DNA of 64,000 nt from Streptomyces sp. RB17 (GTDB lineage: Bacteria; Actinomycetota; Actinomycetes; Streptomycetales; Streptomycetaceae), in assembly GCF_009604455.1 (NCBI RefSeq), contig NZ_WEGL01000004.1, positions 620,001 to 684,000 on the forward strand, in the 5' to 3' direction. Within the stretch, counting starts at the first letter, position 1. Each line of letters opens with the position of its first letter. The translations under genes were made by a program, and so were the position numbers. Under the pieces are notes generated by a model that saw nothing but the letters and a program-made list of their open reading frames with translations, did not search any database and was not told where the DNA came from. Of this stretch, positions 1 to 7,895 are shown in pieces.

Positions 1-765
1 GAAGCGACCCCAGAGGAGCGGGAGTTGCTGGTGAAGGCCCAGCAGGTCCTGACCGTCCGATGTATGCACCGGCTCGGCTTCGACTACCGGCCGCCGCAGC
101 GGTCCGGTACGTCGAAGGACGCGGCGAACGCCCGGATCTACGGGGTCACGGACCCCGAGGCGGCCGCCCGGTACGGCTACGGCAGTCCCGGGGAAGCAAC
201 CTCCGCCGCCCCCGGGTCCAAGGGGGAACCCCTCACCAAGACGGAGGAGACCGCCCTGTTCGGGGCCCCCGATCTGCGGCCCGACGAGTTGCCGAAGAGC
301 CAGCGGGAAGCGGAGCGCGAGAGCGCCCACGGGGACGTACCCGTGGGCGGGTGCACCCGGGAGTCCTTCCTCAAGCTCTATGCCCCGGACCCGGAGAGCG
401 TGGATGTTCTGTACGTCTTCCAGCTCAAGTCCGAGGCGGAGACGAGAGCCCGTACCGACTCGCGCATCGAGCGCGTGAACACGCGCTGGTCCGCGTGCAT
501 GGCCAAGTCCGGCTGCCAGGCAGAGGAACCGATGAAGGCGGCCGAGGAACTCGGCTTCACCGGCGCGGAGCTCGGCGGACCCGAGGCGATCACAGCGGCC
601 ACGGTGGACGTGGCCTGCAAGAAGAAGACCAACCTGGTCGGAACCTACTACGCGGTCCAGTCCGCCTACCAGCGTCGGCTCGTCGAGCAGCACGCCGAGA
701 TCCTGGACCTCGCCCGCCGGCAACTGCACGACCGGCTGCGGCTCGCCGCAACCCTGACCTCCTGA
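1..765 (+). CDS. Hypothetical protein, 5' end outside window
   Basis: The reading frame is open from the first base, so the start lies upstream and only the C-terminal 254 residues are visible. The sequence is charged and rich in Glu, Ala and Arg, with four scattered cysteines near Cys61 (GGCT), Cys100, Cys105 and Cys140 regions of the visible part, and a long helical C-terminus. I see no catalytic motif and no membrane segment in the visible part. Secreted or lipoprotein homologues of unknown function with paired cysteines are common in Streptomyces, but the signal region is not in the window. A strong hairpin follows 17 bases after the stop, so this gene ends its transcription unit. It lies left of the outermost tRNA-like fragment and may be ordinary chromosome. 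Confidence 0.6.
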   Translation, partial: EATPEERELLVKAQQVLTVRCMHRLGFDYRPPQRSGTSKDAANARIYGVTDPEAAARYGYGSPGEATSAAPGSKGEPLTKTEETALFGAPDLRPDELPKSQREAERESAHGDVPVGGCTRESFLKLYAPDPESVDVLYVFQLKSEAETRARTDSRIERVNTRWSACMAKSGCQAEEPMKAAEELGFTGAELGGPEAITAATVDVACKKKTNLVGTYYAVQSAYQRRLVEQHAEILDLARRQLHDRLRLAATLTS

Positions 766-782
766 CACGGCCGACCAGAGCC

Positions 783-817
783 AGAGGGCCCTCACCGCAA
801 ATCGGTGAGGGCCCTCT
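783..817. terminator. Intrinsic terminator hairpin
   Basis: A 15-bp perfect stem (AGAGGGCCCTCACCG with its complement) closes a 5-base loop just after the first gene. Similar hairpins sit next to every tRNA 3'-end copy in this window, so it may derive from a tRNA or integrase terminator. Confidence 0.75.
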
Positions 818-833
818 GACCTGCTCGTTGACT

Positions 834-870
834 GTCGGGGCGGTGGATCTGGACCCACGACCTCTTCGAT
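834..870 (-). repeat. Degenerate tRNA-Pro 3'-end fragment (old att site)
   Basis: Read on the minus strand this resembles the T-arm and acceptor end of the tRNA-Pro at 51471-51544, but with several substitutions and a one-base deletion in the acceptor part. The block CCCACGACCTCTTCG is exact. It stands beside a hairpin in the same order as the better copies at 4511 and 11744. I read it as the leftmost, oldest att scar. It lacks the anticodon and D arm and cannot make a tRNA. Confidence 0.55.
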
Positions 871-883
871 GACCGGCTGCGGG

Positions 884-1546
884 TCAGAGGCTGCGGGCGG
901 TGATGTCGCCGTGGGAGGTGGTGGCGCGGATGTCGAGTTCGGCGGTGCCGTCGTTCTTGAGGGTGTTGCTGATGCGGCCGTAGCTGGTGCCGGCGTCCAG
1001 GGTGGCCGGGACGCCGGCGGCGGCGCCGACCGTGATGTCGCCGGACTGGGTGCTCAGCACGACCTTGCCGCCGGTGGCCTCGGTGACCTGGATGTCGCCC
1101 CGTGCGGTGCTGATCCGGGCGGGGCCGGTGAGCCGACCGACCTCGACGTCGCCGTCGGTCGCGGTGAGGCGCAGGCCCGCGGCTTCGTCGATCTTGATCT
1201 GGCGGTAGGCGCCGTCGAAGGCGACGTCGCCGAGGCGGCCGACGGTGCGCAGTTCGGCGGCGGCGGTCCTGGCCTCGACGCGGGAGCCGGCGGGCAGCTT
1301 GACGGTCACCTCGATGGATCCGGAGGGGCCGAGGTACTGGTTCTTGACCGGGGTCCCGATCCGCAGGACCCCGTCGGCGTACTCGACCGTGGTTTGCTCG
1401 GCCGCCTTCACGTCGCGGCTCTTCGAGGGGTTCGCGGGCAGCACCTCGACCACGGTGTCGGCCCGGTCGGCGGCGATGAACTGGACGCGTCCGGCGGGGA
1501 TGTCGAGGACGGCGGAGATCGGGGCGGGGGTGTCGAACTTCTGCAT
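884..1546 (-). CDS. DUF4097 family beta-strand repeat protein
   Basis: A 220-residue protein built of short repeated beta-strand units, with recurring phrases such as GDVEVGRLTGPARI, GDIQVTEATGG and GDITVGAAAG. This is typical of the DUF4097 (putative adhesin, beta-helix-like) family. There is no signal peptide or membrane segment, and the N-terminus MQKFDTPAPISAVLDIPAG is the usual start for actinobacterial members. Its biochemical role is unknown. The gene is divergent from a GbsR/MarR-like regulator at 1826, and the intervening region has an inverted repeat, so that regulator probably controls it. This pairing is common in Streptomyces, as I recall. The family call is confident; the function is not. 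Confidence 0.85.
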   Translation of the reverse strand: MQKFDTPAPISAVLDIPAGRVQFIAADRADTVVEVLPANPSKSRDVKAAEQTTVEYADGVLRIGTPVKNQYLGPSGSIEVTVKLPAGSRVEARTAAAELRTVGRLGDVAFDGAYRQIKIDEAAGLRLTATDGDVEVGRLTGPARISTARGDIQVTEATGGKVVLSTQSGDITVGAAAGVPATLDAGTSYGRISNTLKNDGTAELDIRATTSHGDITARSL

Positions 1547-1669
1547 CGTGCTCTCCCTTGCGTTTGCGACTCTTCGTTTCGAACACTGGAAACGCTACGT
1601 TGCTTTCCGAATCCCTGCAAGAGGCGTTTTGCATCGAAGCGGCATCAGTGCAGCTGGAGGCGCAATAAT

Positions 1670-1723
1670 CATTGCAACGACCTTCCTGCTTAACGCAACG
1701 ATGACATGTGGTCCGTTGCAATG
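1670..1723. promoter_or_regulatory. Inverted-repeat operator between divergent genes
   Basis: CATTGCAACG at 1670-1679 and its exact reverse complement CGTTGCAATG at 1714-1723 flank a related AACGCAACG at 1692-1700. The array lies in the 280-bp gap between the DUF4097 gene and the regulator at 1826. The simplest reading is a set of operator sites bound by that regulator. Confidence 0.5.
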
Positions 1724-1825
1724 CACTGAAAGTGAACGCTATGATGGAGGCGTCAGGGAAGACCGAGCAGCACCATGGAGCACCGGAGCACCCGTGCGGC
1801 ACCCATGGGCAAGAAGGGGGTCGTG

Positions 1826-2545
1826 ATGCCGGGAGGCAGGCTCACCCAGCAGGAGCGCCAGCAGATCGCGGCGGGGCTGGCCGACGGCCTGGCCTACGCC
1901 GAGATCGCCCGTCGTCTCGACCGTCCGACCTCCACGGTCACCCGCGAGGTCATGCGCAACGGCGGCCCCACCGGCTACCGCGCCGACCTGGCCCACCGCG
2001 CCACCCAGCAGCGAACCCACCGGCGCGGGCCGGCCACACCCCAGGGGTCGCAGGTGCTCCGACAGCCCTATGGACGTGACGCCGAGGCCGTGCGCGACTA
2101 CCAGGAGACCCTCACCACCGTCCTCATGACCTCGGGCCTGCCCAAGATGATGGCCCGGGTGCTGGGCTGCCTGTACACCACCGACGCCGGCAGCCTCACC
2201 GCCTCCGAACTCGCCCAGCGTCTCCAGGTCAGTCCGGCGTCCATCTCCAAAGCGATCACGTACCTCGAGAACCTGGACCTGGTCCGCCGGGAACGCGACG
2301 AACGCCGCCGCGAGCGCTACGTCGTCGACGACGACCTCTGGTACCAGTCGATGATCCGCAGCGCCCGGGCCAACGACCAGTTCATCGAGACCGCACGGCA
2401 GGGCGTCGGCATCCTCGGCCGCGGCACCCCGGCCGCCACCCGCCTCGAGAACGCCGCCCGCTTCCTCGACTTCGTCAGCGAAGGACTCATCCGCGCCGCG
2501 GAACAGGGCCGCGAGGTCCTCTACACCAGAACCGAAACGACCTGA
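1826..2545 (+). CDS. GbsR/MarR-type transcriptional regulator with extra N-terminal HTH
   Basis: A 239-residue DNA-binding protein with two helix-turn-helix regions. The N-terminal one (about residues 5-40, LTQQERQQIAAGLADGLAYA then EIARRLDRPTSTVTREV) resembles the IS30/Helix_turn_helix_38 type. The second (about residues 120-170, LTASELAQRLQVSPASISKA then a wing rich in RRERDERRRERY) is a winged helix of the MarR/GbsR class. I chose the ATG at 1826 because AAGGGGG stands at proper spacing; an ATG at 1805 and a GTG-like start at 1775 are alternatives. It probably represses the divergent DUF4097 gene and itself. Its ligand is unknown. Confidence 0.8.
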   Translation: MPGGRLTQQERQQIAAGLADGLAYAEIARRLDRPTSTVTREVMRNGGPTGYRADLAHRATQQRTHRRGPATPQGSQVLRQPYGRDAEAVRDYQETLTTVLMTSGLPKMMARVLGCLYTTDAGSLTASELAQRLQVSPASISKAITYLENLDLVRRERDERRRERYVVDDDLWYQSMIRSARANDQFIETARQGVGILGRGTPAATRLENAARFLDFVSEGLIRAAEQGREVLYTRTETT

Positions 2546-2585
2546 GACCTCACCACCACGCCGAGGGAAAGCGCGGGCCCCTGGT

Positions 2586-3143
2586 TCACAGGCTCAGCGT
2601 GATCGCAGCGGCGCACCCGCCCAGGCCGAGGGCGAAGGCCGCCTCCTTCCAGCCGCCCGAACCCCAGCGGAACCAGCGGTCGACGGCCAGCCGGCCCGGA
2701 CCGATGGCGGCGACGGCGAGGGCGACGACGGCGATACAGACGCTGTATTCCACACCGCCGTCCGTCTCCCACAAACCGTGGGCAGCGGTGACCGTGACCA
2801 TCGCAGTGATCATGACGCCGATCAGGGCGGCGGCTGCCAGCGGCGTCAGCAGGCCGAGCGCCAGCCCGAGCCCCCCGAGCAACTCGGACAGCCCCCCGAC
2901 CGCGGCGAAGAGCTTGCCCGGGTGAAAGCCCAGAGCGGCGAATCCCTTGCCGGTCGCCGTCAGACCCTGGCCCCCGAAGAGCCCGAAGACCTTCTGAGCG
3001 CCATGGCCGGCCATAAGCAGTCCGAACGTCAGCCTGATGAGCAGCATTCCGCAGTCGGCGGCGGTCGGCATCGCGCCGGTGGTGGGAGGCGCCACCGGTC
3101 GCGTGAAACGAACAGAACGGTCCCTGATGCGCTTGATCCCCAT
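2586..3143 (-). CDS. DoxX family membrane protein
   Basis: A 185-residue protein with four predicted transmembrane helices. Family signatures include RLTFGLLMAGHGAQKVFG near residue 40, GGLSELLGGLGLALGLLTPL, and HGLWETDGGVEYSV. DoxX proteins are integral membrane proteins of the DoxX/SURF4 group, some linked to redox or thiosulfate metabolism; the substrate here cannot be told. It converges on the regulator gene at 1826-2545 and is probably transcribed alone. The N-terminal 25 residues are basic and lie before the first helix. Confidence 0.85.
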   Translation of the reverse strand: MGIKRIRDRSVRFTRPVAPPTTGAMPTAADCGMLLIRLTFGLLMAGHGAQKVFGLFGGQGLTATGKGFAALGFHPGKLFAAVGGLSELLGGLGLALGLLTPLAAAALIGVMITAMVTVTAAHGLWETDGGVEYSVCIAVVALAVAAIGPGRLAVDRWFRWGSGGWKEAAFALGLGGCAAAITLSL

Positions 3144-3715
3144 GGCATGCTCCGTTCGGAACGCCAGACGGGCGCTTCCCCCGGCTCAGGCTGACGCCGA
3201 GCACCGGTTGCCGCGGGTGAGCCCCGCGTGGCGTCGCAGAGCACGCCCCGCTCTCCCCGATCCTTCCGCCGGGAGCGTCGTCGCGCATCTCGCCGCTGGC
3301 CCGCGAGGGCAGTCGGCCGGTGAGCCGTCAGCGCCCCTGAGCCACCTGATCACCACGATCACGCCCACTCGACCCCAGCCGCACGCAGCATTCCCCGGGC
3401 GCGGCAGCGAGGACGGCGCGGAGCCCGTTGGCCTTGAGTCCGTCCAAGTAGCCCGGCCCGAGGGGGCGCTGGATGCGGGTGCGGCCCGAGCCGGCAAGAC
3501 GTTGACCTGCGCCTTCCTGCCGCGCTATTCGGTGTATCCCGCTGTTCCCCGCTCTGTCTGCACGATCGGGCACGCAAGGGGCACGTACGCTCCTATGGGG
3601 GTTTCGCGCCACGAGACGGTCCGATGGCCACTCGTCACAGGGGCGGGGTTCCGCCATGGTCTGTCGGGAGATCGGGTCCCTAGCCGCGGACCGTATGCGG
3701 CAATACGCTTCGCCC
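3144..3715. other. Gene-poor stretch
   Basis: About 570 bases in which every open frame looks like chance high-GC reading: low-complexity Ala/Arg/Pro translations and no recognisable motif. It should contain the promoter of the DoxX gene at its left end. No tRNA, repeat or hairpin stands out. Confidence 0.4.
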
Positions 3716-3907
3716 ATGAACCTGGGGGATACGGGGCGTGCGATCTTCGCCGTTGGCCCGGGCGGGTTGTCGCCGCTCAAGCGGCACACGAGTGCGGGTT
3801 GGTCGTCCGGAATCTGGGGTCTGGTCGCGGTCCTGGTCATCCTGGCCTTGGTTGCGGTCGTGGTGTTCTCCGTGAGGCAGGGCTCCTCATCGGATGACGA
3901 GGATTGA
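3716..3907 (+). CDS. Small single-pass membrane protein
   Basis: A 63-residue open frame from ATG 3716. Residues about 31-52 (GIWGLVAVLVILALVAVVVF) form one strong transmembrane helix, followed by a short acidic tail SSSDDED. The start has no strong ribosome-binding site; an in-frame ATG at 3656 is less likely because the extra residues look random. Short Streptomyces proteins of this design (basic or neutral N-terminus, one helix, acidic end) are common and of unknown function. It could be real or a remnant. Confidence 0.45.
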   Translation: MNLGDTGRAIFAVGPGGLSPLKRHTSAGWSSGIWGLVAVLVILALVAVVVFSVRQGSSSDDED

Positions 3908-4065
3908 TTTTGCGGAGGCACCGTTCTGACCGTCGCGCATGCGGCGATCGACTCATGGCCACCGGCCTTGTCCACCAGTGGGCGCGCCCGGCACAGCGCG
4001 GGCGGAGCGGAGCACAGCCGCGGCTTGATCCGCCTCAGCCTCTGCGCATCGCCGGTCTGGCGGTC

Positions 4066-4416
4066 GGTGCGGCGAAGCGGGACACGGAGTCCCGGAAGTC
4101 CCGGCGCGCGCTGGCCCTGCCGGCGCGCTGCGCCGATGCCCTCTGGCAGCAGTTCGAAGATCAGGGAGGGGGGCGCCACTGATGACGAGTGGGAGGAACA
4201 CGGCCCGGTCTTCTCGCCGTCCGTGGGCAAGCCGCTCGACGCCGCCAACGTCCGCCGCGCGTTTCGCCAGTCCCGTTGGAGGAGATCTCCCGGCCCGTCG
4301 GACACTCTGGGACCGCCGTGACCGAGGAGGTCTACAGGAAGCAGATCCGGCCTGTGATTCAGACTGGCTCAGTGGTCATGGACGGGATCTTCGCCACCGA
4401 CCCGCGACGCTCGTAG
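4066..4416 (+). pseudogene. Tyrosine integrase remnant (SLP1/pSAM2-like C-terminus)
   Basis: Three reading frames successively give pieces of an actinomycete tyrosine recombinase: TESRKSRRALALPARCADAL (to about 4150), then WEEHGPVFSPSVGKPLDAAN (about 4189-4250), then VGHSGTAVTEEVYRKQIRPV (about 4295-4360). The last keeps the Gly-His and the catalytic Tyr context EEVYRKQ. The HxxR block that should lie between the second and third pieces is deleted. The gene is therefore broken by frameshifts and a deletion. It stands just left of the tRNA-Pro fragment at 4511, the position expected of an integrase beside its att site. Confidence 0.75.
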
Positions 4417-4459
4417 GCACTCAGAAATCTATAGTTACGCAGTCAGACACACAGCAAAG

Positions 4460-4496
4460 CCGGAGGGCCCTTACCGAACCGGTAAGGGCCCTCCGG
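4460..4496. terminator. Terminator hairpin beside att copy
   Basis: A long perfect stem (CCGGAGGGCCCTTACC and complement) with a 5-base loop, between the integrase remnant and the tRNA fragment. It probably ended the integrase transcript. Confidence 0.7.
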
Positions 4497-4510
4497 CCTG
4501 CTACTTGGCT

Positions 4511-4555
4511 GTCGGGGTGGCGGGATTTGAACCCACGACCTCTTCGTCCCGAACG
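4511..4555 (-). repeat. att copy: 45-bp tRNA-Pro 3'-end duplicate
   Basis: Positions 4511-4555 are identical to 51470-51514, covering the discriminator, acceptor strand, T arm, variable region and part of the anticodon stem-loop of tRNA-Pro. Identity stops abruptly after GAACG, where the intact gene continues with the rest of its anticodon stem. This is the duplication an integrase leaves when it recombines into the 3' end of a tRNA gene. It marks the boundary between units 1 and 2 of the array. Confidence 0.85.
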
Positions 4556-4872
4556 CGATCAGGTGCCCCCGTGACCGAGATTCGTGGCCACTGACCTCAT
4601 TGTTCGGCTCCAGCTGCGTTCATTGCTGTCCGGGGCGGTCCCGGCGCGTCTGCCTCGTTTGGCCCCCCGTTTGGCACCCTCCCGCGCATCTCTCCAGCGC
4701 GGGAGGGCTGGCCGAGCACCCGCTAGAGCTTGTCCCGCCTGGTCGCCACGGACAGCGCGTCCTTCTCTCGGCGGTTCCCGTCTGCAGCGACCTTCGTGTT
4801 ACGAGCGTGGCCCACGCTCGCGTAGCTCGGCCGGGATATGCCGGACCTACCAGGCATCGATGCGCTTGTTGC
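4556..4872. other. Noncoding left end of unit 2
   Basis: About 317 bases with no credible gene. A hairpin (CCTCCCGCGC with GCGCGGGAGG) lies near 4677-4705. Next to an att copy, this is where the arm region or transfer functions of an integrative element usually begin, but I see no recognisable oriT. Confidence 0.4.
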
Positions 4873-5346
4873 CTAGTTCCCGGGCGGTTGAGTGACGACG
4901 ATCCGCCAGATCACCGAATCGGGAGCTGAGAACTTCCACGTCAGTTCGTGCATCTTGGCGTGCGGTATCTCGGCTGTGAACACGGCGATCCCGTTGCCGC
5001 ACTGAGAGCTGGCGAGGGGCTTTCCGGAGGTGACGATGTTGAACTTGGAGGGGCCGGCGCATGTCCACCTCGCCGTGATGGATGAGGCTTTCCCCGCCGA
5101 TGCCGGGAGAGTGACACCGCCTGAACCGTGACCCGATCCCGTGTACAGCGTTTTCGAGCCGACCGGGAGTGATGACTGGACCGGGTTGGGAAGGCGGTCG
5201 GGGCTCGTCGGCGTCTGCTCCGGAGCGGGGGTCGTGCTGACCCCCGTCGCCCCGTGGGTGGCGGTAGCCCGGGGGTGAGCCCCGCCGGAACAGGCCGACA
5301 CAAGCACCAGGGCCGACAGGCTGGCGGCCAGCAGGGGCAGCTTCAT
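4873..5346 (-). CDS. Small secreted lipoprotein
   Basis: A 157-residue protein with a lipoprotein signal peptide: basic start MK, hydrophobic LLAASLSALVLV, and lipobox VSAC with the acylated Cys at about residue 19. A Thr/Pro/Ser-rich linker (to about 55) precedes a compact domain with a Cys pair (WTCAG and SSQCG) likely to form a disulfide. After export it would be anchored to the outer face of the membrane. No family recognised. It lies 15 bases downstream of another secreted protein gene (5362-5964), and the two probably form an operon. Confidence 0.75.
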   Translation of the reverse strand: MKLPLLAASLSALVLVSACSGGAHPRATATHGATGVSTTPAPEQTPTSPDRLPNPVQSSLPVGSKTLYTGSGHGSGGVTLPASAGKASSITARWTCAGPSKFNIVTSGKPLASSQCGNGIAVFTAEIPHAKMHELTWKFSAPDSVIWRIVVTQPPGN

Positions 5347-5361
5347 CAGATCGTCCTCAAC

Positions 5362-5964
5362 TCACGAGTGGGCGATGTAGGGCGAGAGTGCCGGGAGCTT
5401 AGCGGTCCCGTGGTTCGAGACGATCCACTTGCAGCCACCGTTGTAGGAACCACGCTCCCAGTTGAAGGAGTATCCCTTCGAGCCAAGGGCGAGCCATCCG
5501 TCCTTCTGGTTCGCCGGAACCTTCCATGCGCCGCCAAGGGTGACGGTGGTGGTTTTCGCGTAGGAGATCGAGCCGCTGATGGTCTCCTCGGCGGACGAGA
5601 CGATGATCGACTCGCTGAGCTTTGCCGCGTACGAGATGGTGCCGGTCCAGGTGTGACCCTTGGCCACCGAGAGCGAGAGCGTGACGCCGGACTGTCCGCT
5701 GACCCACTCGGACTTGTCGCCGACGAACGTGCTCTTGACCTTGGTGATGGAGACGGTCGGGTCGGGCGGGCAGCCGTCCGGGTGCGCCGGAACGTTGACA
5801 ACGGCGTCGGCGTCGTCAGGTGCCTGAGGGATCGGGTTCCCGTCTTGGTCGGCGTTGACCGCCGTCGGGGTGTCTTCTGCAAAAGCAGTGCCCACGCCCC
5901 CGGTCCCCAAAGCAAGAAAAGCGGTCATTGCAGCGGCTGTGCATGCGCGAGTTATGGCGTTCAC
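5362..5964 (-). CDS. Secreted protein of unknown function
   Basis: A 200-residue protein with a Sec signal peptide, hydrophobic core AAAMTAFLALGTGGVGTA and cleavage likely after AFA. I chose GTG 5964 because GGAGGG stands 4 bases upstream. The mature part is beta-rich, with alternating Ser/Thr stretches such as ESIIVSSAEETISGSISYA and two cysteines (DGCPPD near residue 64 and GGCKW near 180). The pattern of amphipathic Ser/Thr strands recalls pore-forming or adhesin folds, but I do not recognise a family. It heads a likely two-gene operon with the lipoprotein at 4873. Confidence 0.7.
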   Translation of the reverse strand: MNAITRACTAAAMTAFLALGTGGVGTAFAEDTPTAVNADQDGNPIPQAPDDADAVVNVPAHPDGCPPDPTVSITKVKSTFVGDKSEWVSGQSGVTLSLSVAKGHTWTGTISYAAKLSESIIVSSAEETISGSISYAKTTTVTLGGAWKVPANQKDGWLALGSKGYSFNWERGSYNGGCKWIVSNHGTAKLPALSPYIAHS

Positions 5965-6205
5965 GGTTCCCTCCGTTTCGCTCCCCCCCGGGAGCGGCAT
6001 GTACAGAACAATCACGGACCGCTTGAGTGATCGTCAAGGAAACTCGATTAATCTGAGCGAGACTTGAGCATGACAACTGGATATGGGGCCCTGGTTACGC
6101 TTTGGCCTTGTAGGCAAGGAAGCGGAATCTCATGCTCCGTCAGCGCAAATCAACGGCGTAAGTGTGGAAAAGTTGGCCTTTCAATAATCAGGAGGCGTGT
6201 CTGCC

Positions 6206-6373
6206 ATGTCGGCTGGTGAGAAGGCCAAGGCCGAGCAGGCCAAGGGAAAGCTCAAGAGGGCCACGGGACGAGCCGCCGTCGATGACCCGATGGTCGCCGA
6301 GGGCCAGGCGGAGAAGTCCAAGGGCGATGCACGCCAGGCCAAGGAGAAGATGAAGGACATGTTCAAGCGCTGA
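6206..6373 (+). CDS. CsbD family stress protein
   Basis: A 55-residue, highly charged protein with the CsbD pattern: EKAKAEQAKGKLKRATGRA, then a second GQAEKSKGDARQAKEKMKD helix. CsbD-like proteins are small, hydrophilic, general-stress proteins in Bacillus and actinobacteria; their molecular action is unknown. The start ATG 6206 has AGGAGG 10 bases upstream. A terminator follows at 6398, so it is monocistronic. In Streptomyces such genes are often under stress sigma factors, but I cannot assign a promoter with confidence. Confidence 0.85.
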   Translation: MSAGEKAKAEQAKGKLKRATGRAAVDDPMVAEGQAEKSKGDARQAKEKMKDMFKR

Positions 6374-6397
6374 CCTCTGGCGCCGCTCATGAGTGCT

Positions 6398-6432
6398 GGG
6401 CCTTCACCCCCGAGCTAAGGGAGTGAAGGCCC
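6398..6432. terminator. Terminator after csbD-like gene
   Basis: GGGCCTTCAC and GTGAAGGCCC form a 10-bp perfect stem 24 bases after the stop. It could also serve the DUF6233 gene that converges from the right. Confidence 0.75.
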
Positions 6433-6486
6433 TTCCTGTTACGGAAGTCGCCTGAGGACCGACCGGCCCGCCTTGGAGGCGGCCCC

Positions 6487-6816
6487 TCACACCATGTCCG
6501 GCCGACAGTGCGGGCAGGCGACAACACCGTCGGCGAGCGCCTGGCGCGCCCCAGCCTCGTCGACGCCGCGGCTGCGTTTGCCCGCGTTCCAGCAGTCACC
6601 TCGGTGGACGTACACCGCATGGTCGCGATTGAGCCCCACCTCGAGCAGCCAGTCCGGGGCTGGCGGCCGGGTCAGGTCGCCCTGACGGCGCTCCGTCTCC
6701 CGTCGTTCCTCGTCGGCGATCCACTGGTCGATGGTGGCGAGCTGTCGTGCGGTGTGGTCTGCGAAGACCCGGCGAGCGAAGCGGAGGGCGTCGAGCCGTG
6801 AGAGGTGATCTTCCAT
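6487..6816 (-). CDS. DUF6233 family protein
   Basis: A 109-residue protein with the features of the Streptomyces DUF6233 family: an N-terminal helical part rich in Arg and Glu, the phrase PPAPDWLLEVGLNRDHAVYV, and a C-terminal HRGDCWNAGKRSRGV then ACPHCRPD. The paired Cys/His residues (Cys in GDCW and CPHC) suggest a small metal site. Function is unknown; copies are often found on mobile elements and near element regulators. I chose ATG 6816, preceded by GGGGAGCG; the upstream ATG at 6864 adds a less natural basic leader. It is divergent from the LexA-like gene at 6882, with only 65 bases between. Confidence 0.75.
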   Translation of the reverse strand: MEDHLSRLDALRFARRVFADHTARQLATIDQWIADEERRETERRQGDLTRPPAPDWLLEVGLNRDHAVYVHRGDCWNAGKRSRGVDEAGARQALADGVVACPHCRPDMV

Positions 6817-6881
6817 TGCTCGCTCCCCGCCGTCGCGTGTCCGCTTGCCCAGCAATTCGAACACGCGCTCTAATCGAGATT

Positions 6882-7100
6882 ATGCACCGCGTAGATCACC
6901 TCACCCCCATCCAGGAGCGCATCCTCCGCTGCATCCGGGACGCGATCGCCGACCAGGGGGAAGCGCCGACCGTGACCGAGATCGGCGAGGCCGTCGGTTT
7001 GCGGTCCCGGTCGTCCGTGCACTACCAGCTGGTCGAGCTCGAAACGAAGCAGGCGATCGTCCGCGAGCCCGGCCGCTACAGAGGGATCCGGCTCGCATGA
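6882..7100 (+). CDS. LexA-type DNA-binding domain protein, no protease domain
   Basis: A 72-residue protein that is essentially the LexA N-terminal winged helix: LTPIQERILRCIRDAIADQG, then PTVTEIGEAVGLRSRSSVHY, QLVELETKQAIVREPGRYRG and IRL. Full LexA is over 200 residues and carries an autoproteolytic Ser/Lys domain, absent here. Such stand-alone domains occur on actinobacterial mobile elements and phages and may act as SOS-insensitive repressors or LexA competitors. It overlaps the next gene by ATGA, so the two are co-translated. Confidence 0.8.
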   Translation: MHRVDHLTPIQERILRCIRDAIADQGEAPTVTEIGEAVGLRSRSSVHYQLVELETKQAIVREPGRYRGIRLA

Positions 7101-7297
7101 CCAGCCCGGGCCGCTACCACGTGCTAGTCACCTCAGGCGGCCGGCCGATACAGCACGGCTGGTGGGTGAGCGAGGAGACCGCGCGCGCCAAGTACAAGCG
7201 CTGGATCGGCTCGGTCGGCAACATGCCGGAGCCGCGCGTCACCCTGACCGACGAGGAGACCGGCACCGTGTTGACGGCCTGGCCAACCGAGTCGTAG
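7097..7297 (+). CDS. Small hypothetical protein coupled to LexA-like gene
   Basis: A 66-residue protein starting in the ATGA overlap with the LexA-like gene, a sign of translational coupling. It has a compact beta-alpha look: YHVLVTSGGRPIQHGWWVSE, then RAKYKRWIGSVG, and a beta C-terminus VTLTDEETGTVLTAWP. No family recognised. It probably works with its partner; whether it modulates DNA binding is a guess. Confidence 0.6.
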   Translation: MTSPGRYHVLVTSGGRPIQHGWWVSEETARAKYKRWIGSVGNMPEPRVTLTDEETGTVLTAWPTES

Positions 7298-7895
7298 CAG
7301 CCCTCTTTACAGCGGGCTAGGTCCAACATCCGTTGCCAACGGAACACCTGGCGAACAGAACTCAAATCCTGCCGCCAGACCGTGGCCTACTGGCGCCAGC
7401 GTTCGCGGTGGTGGCGGACGCACGCCAGGTCGATCGTGTGCCGGGGGTCGAGCCTCAGAGCGCCGGCAGGCTGGCCGGTGCGGATCCGCTCCGCGCCTGC
7501 CTGGCGACGTGGCGGACCTACGCATTACGAGTTGTCCGATCTTGGTCCGGGGGTGTCCACGGCCGTCCGCTCAGCGCGAGTCACCCCTAGTCAGCCGGGT
7601 GCTCCGACCACGACAGACGACGGCGGACGACACCGGACTCCGGGCAGATTGAGACCAGGACTGAGACACTGAAGGCCTCGATCCACAGTCAATGATTAGG
7701 GCCAGCGAGTCGCTTGCGGCTCGCTCCAACTGATCGAGTCGGCGGATGTACAGCGGCTCCGTCCATCGTTCTTATCCTGCGGTTCTTCCTGCGGCGGACA
7801 CTACCGGGGGCATTTGAGGGAATCAGGAACGCGAGTCTCTCCCGCCTCTCCTCGCCCCCCAAGCCTCTGTCGAAAGGCAAGTCAGACTGATCCTT
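7298..7895. other. Stretch without a credible gene
   Basis: About 600 bases. Near 7384-7520 the minus strand has a codon-like piece ending HTIDLACVRHHRERWRQ, but with no start codon after the preceding stop; it may be a decayed gene end. Frames reading through into 7823-8989 are shadows of the repeats in the next gene. Confidence 0.35.

Noticed and set aside
3328..4305. A 325-residue minus-strand frame
   Set aside because: Random-looking Arg/Ser/Pro sequence crossing the small membrane gene and the integrase remnant; no start context.
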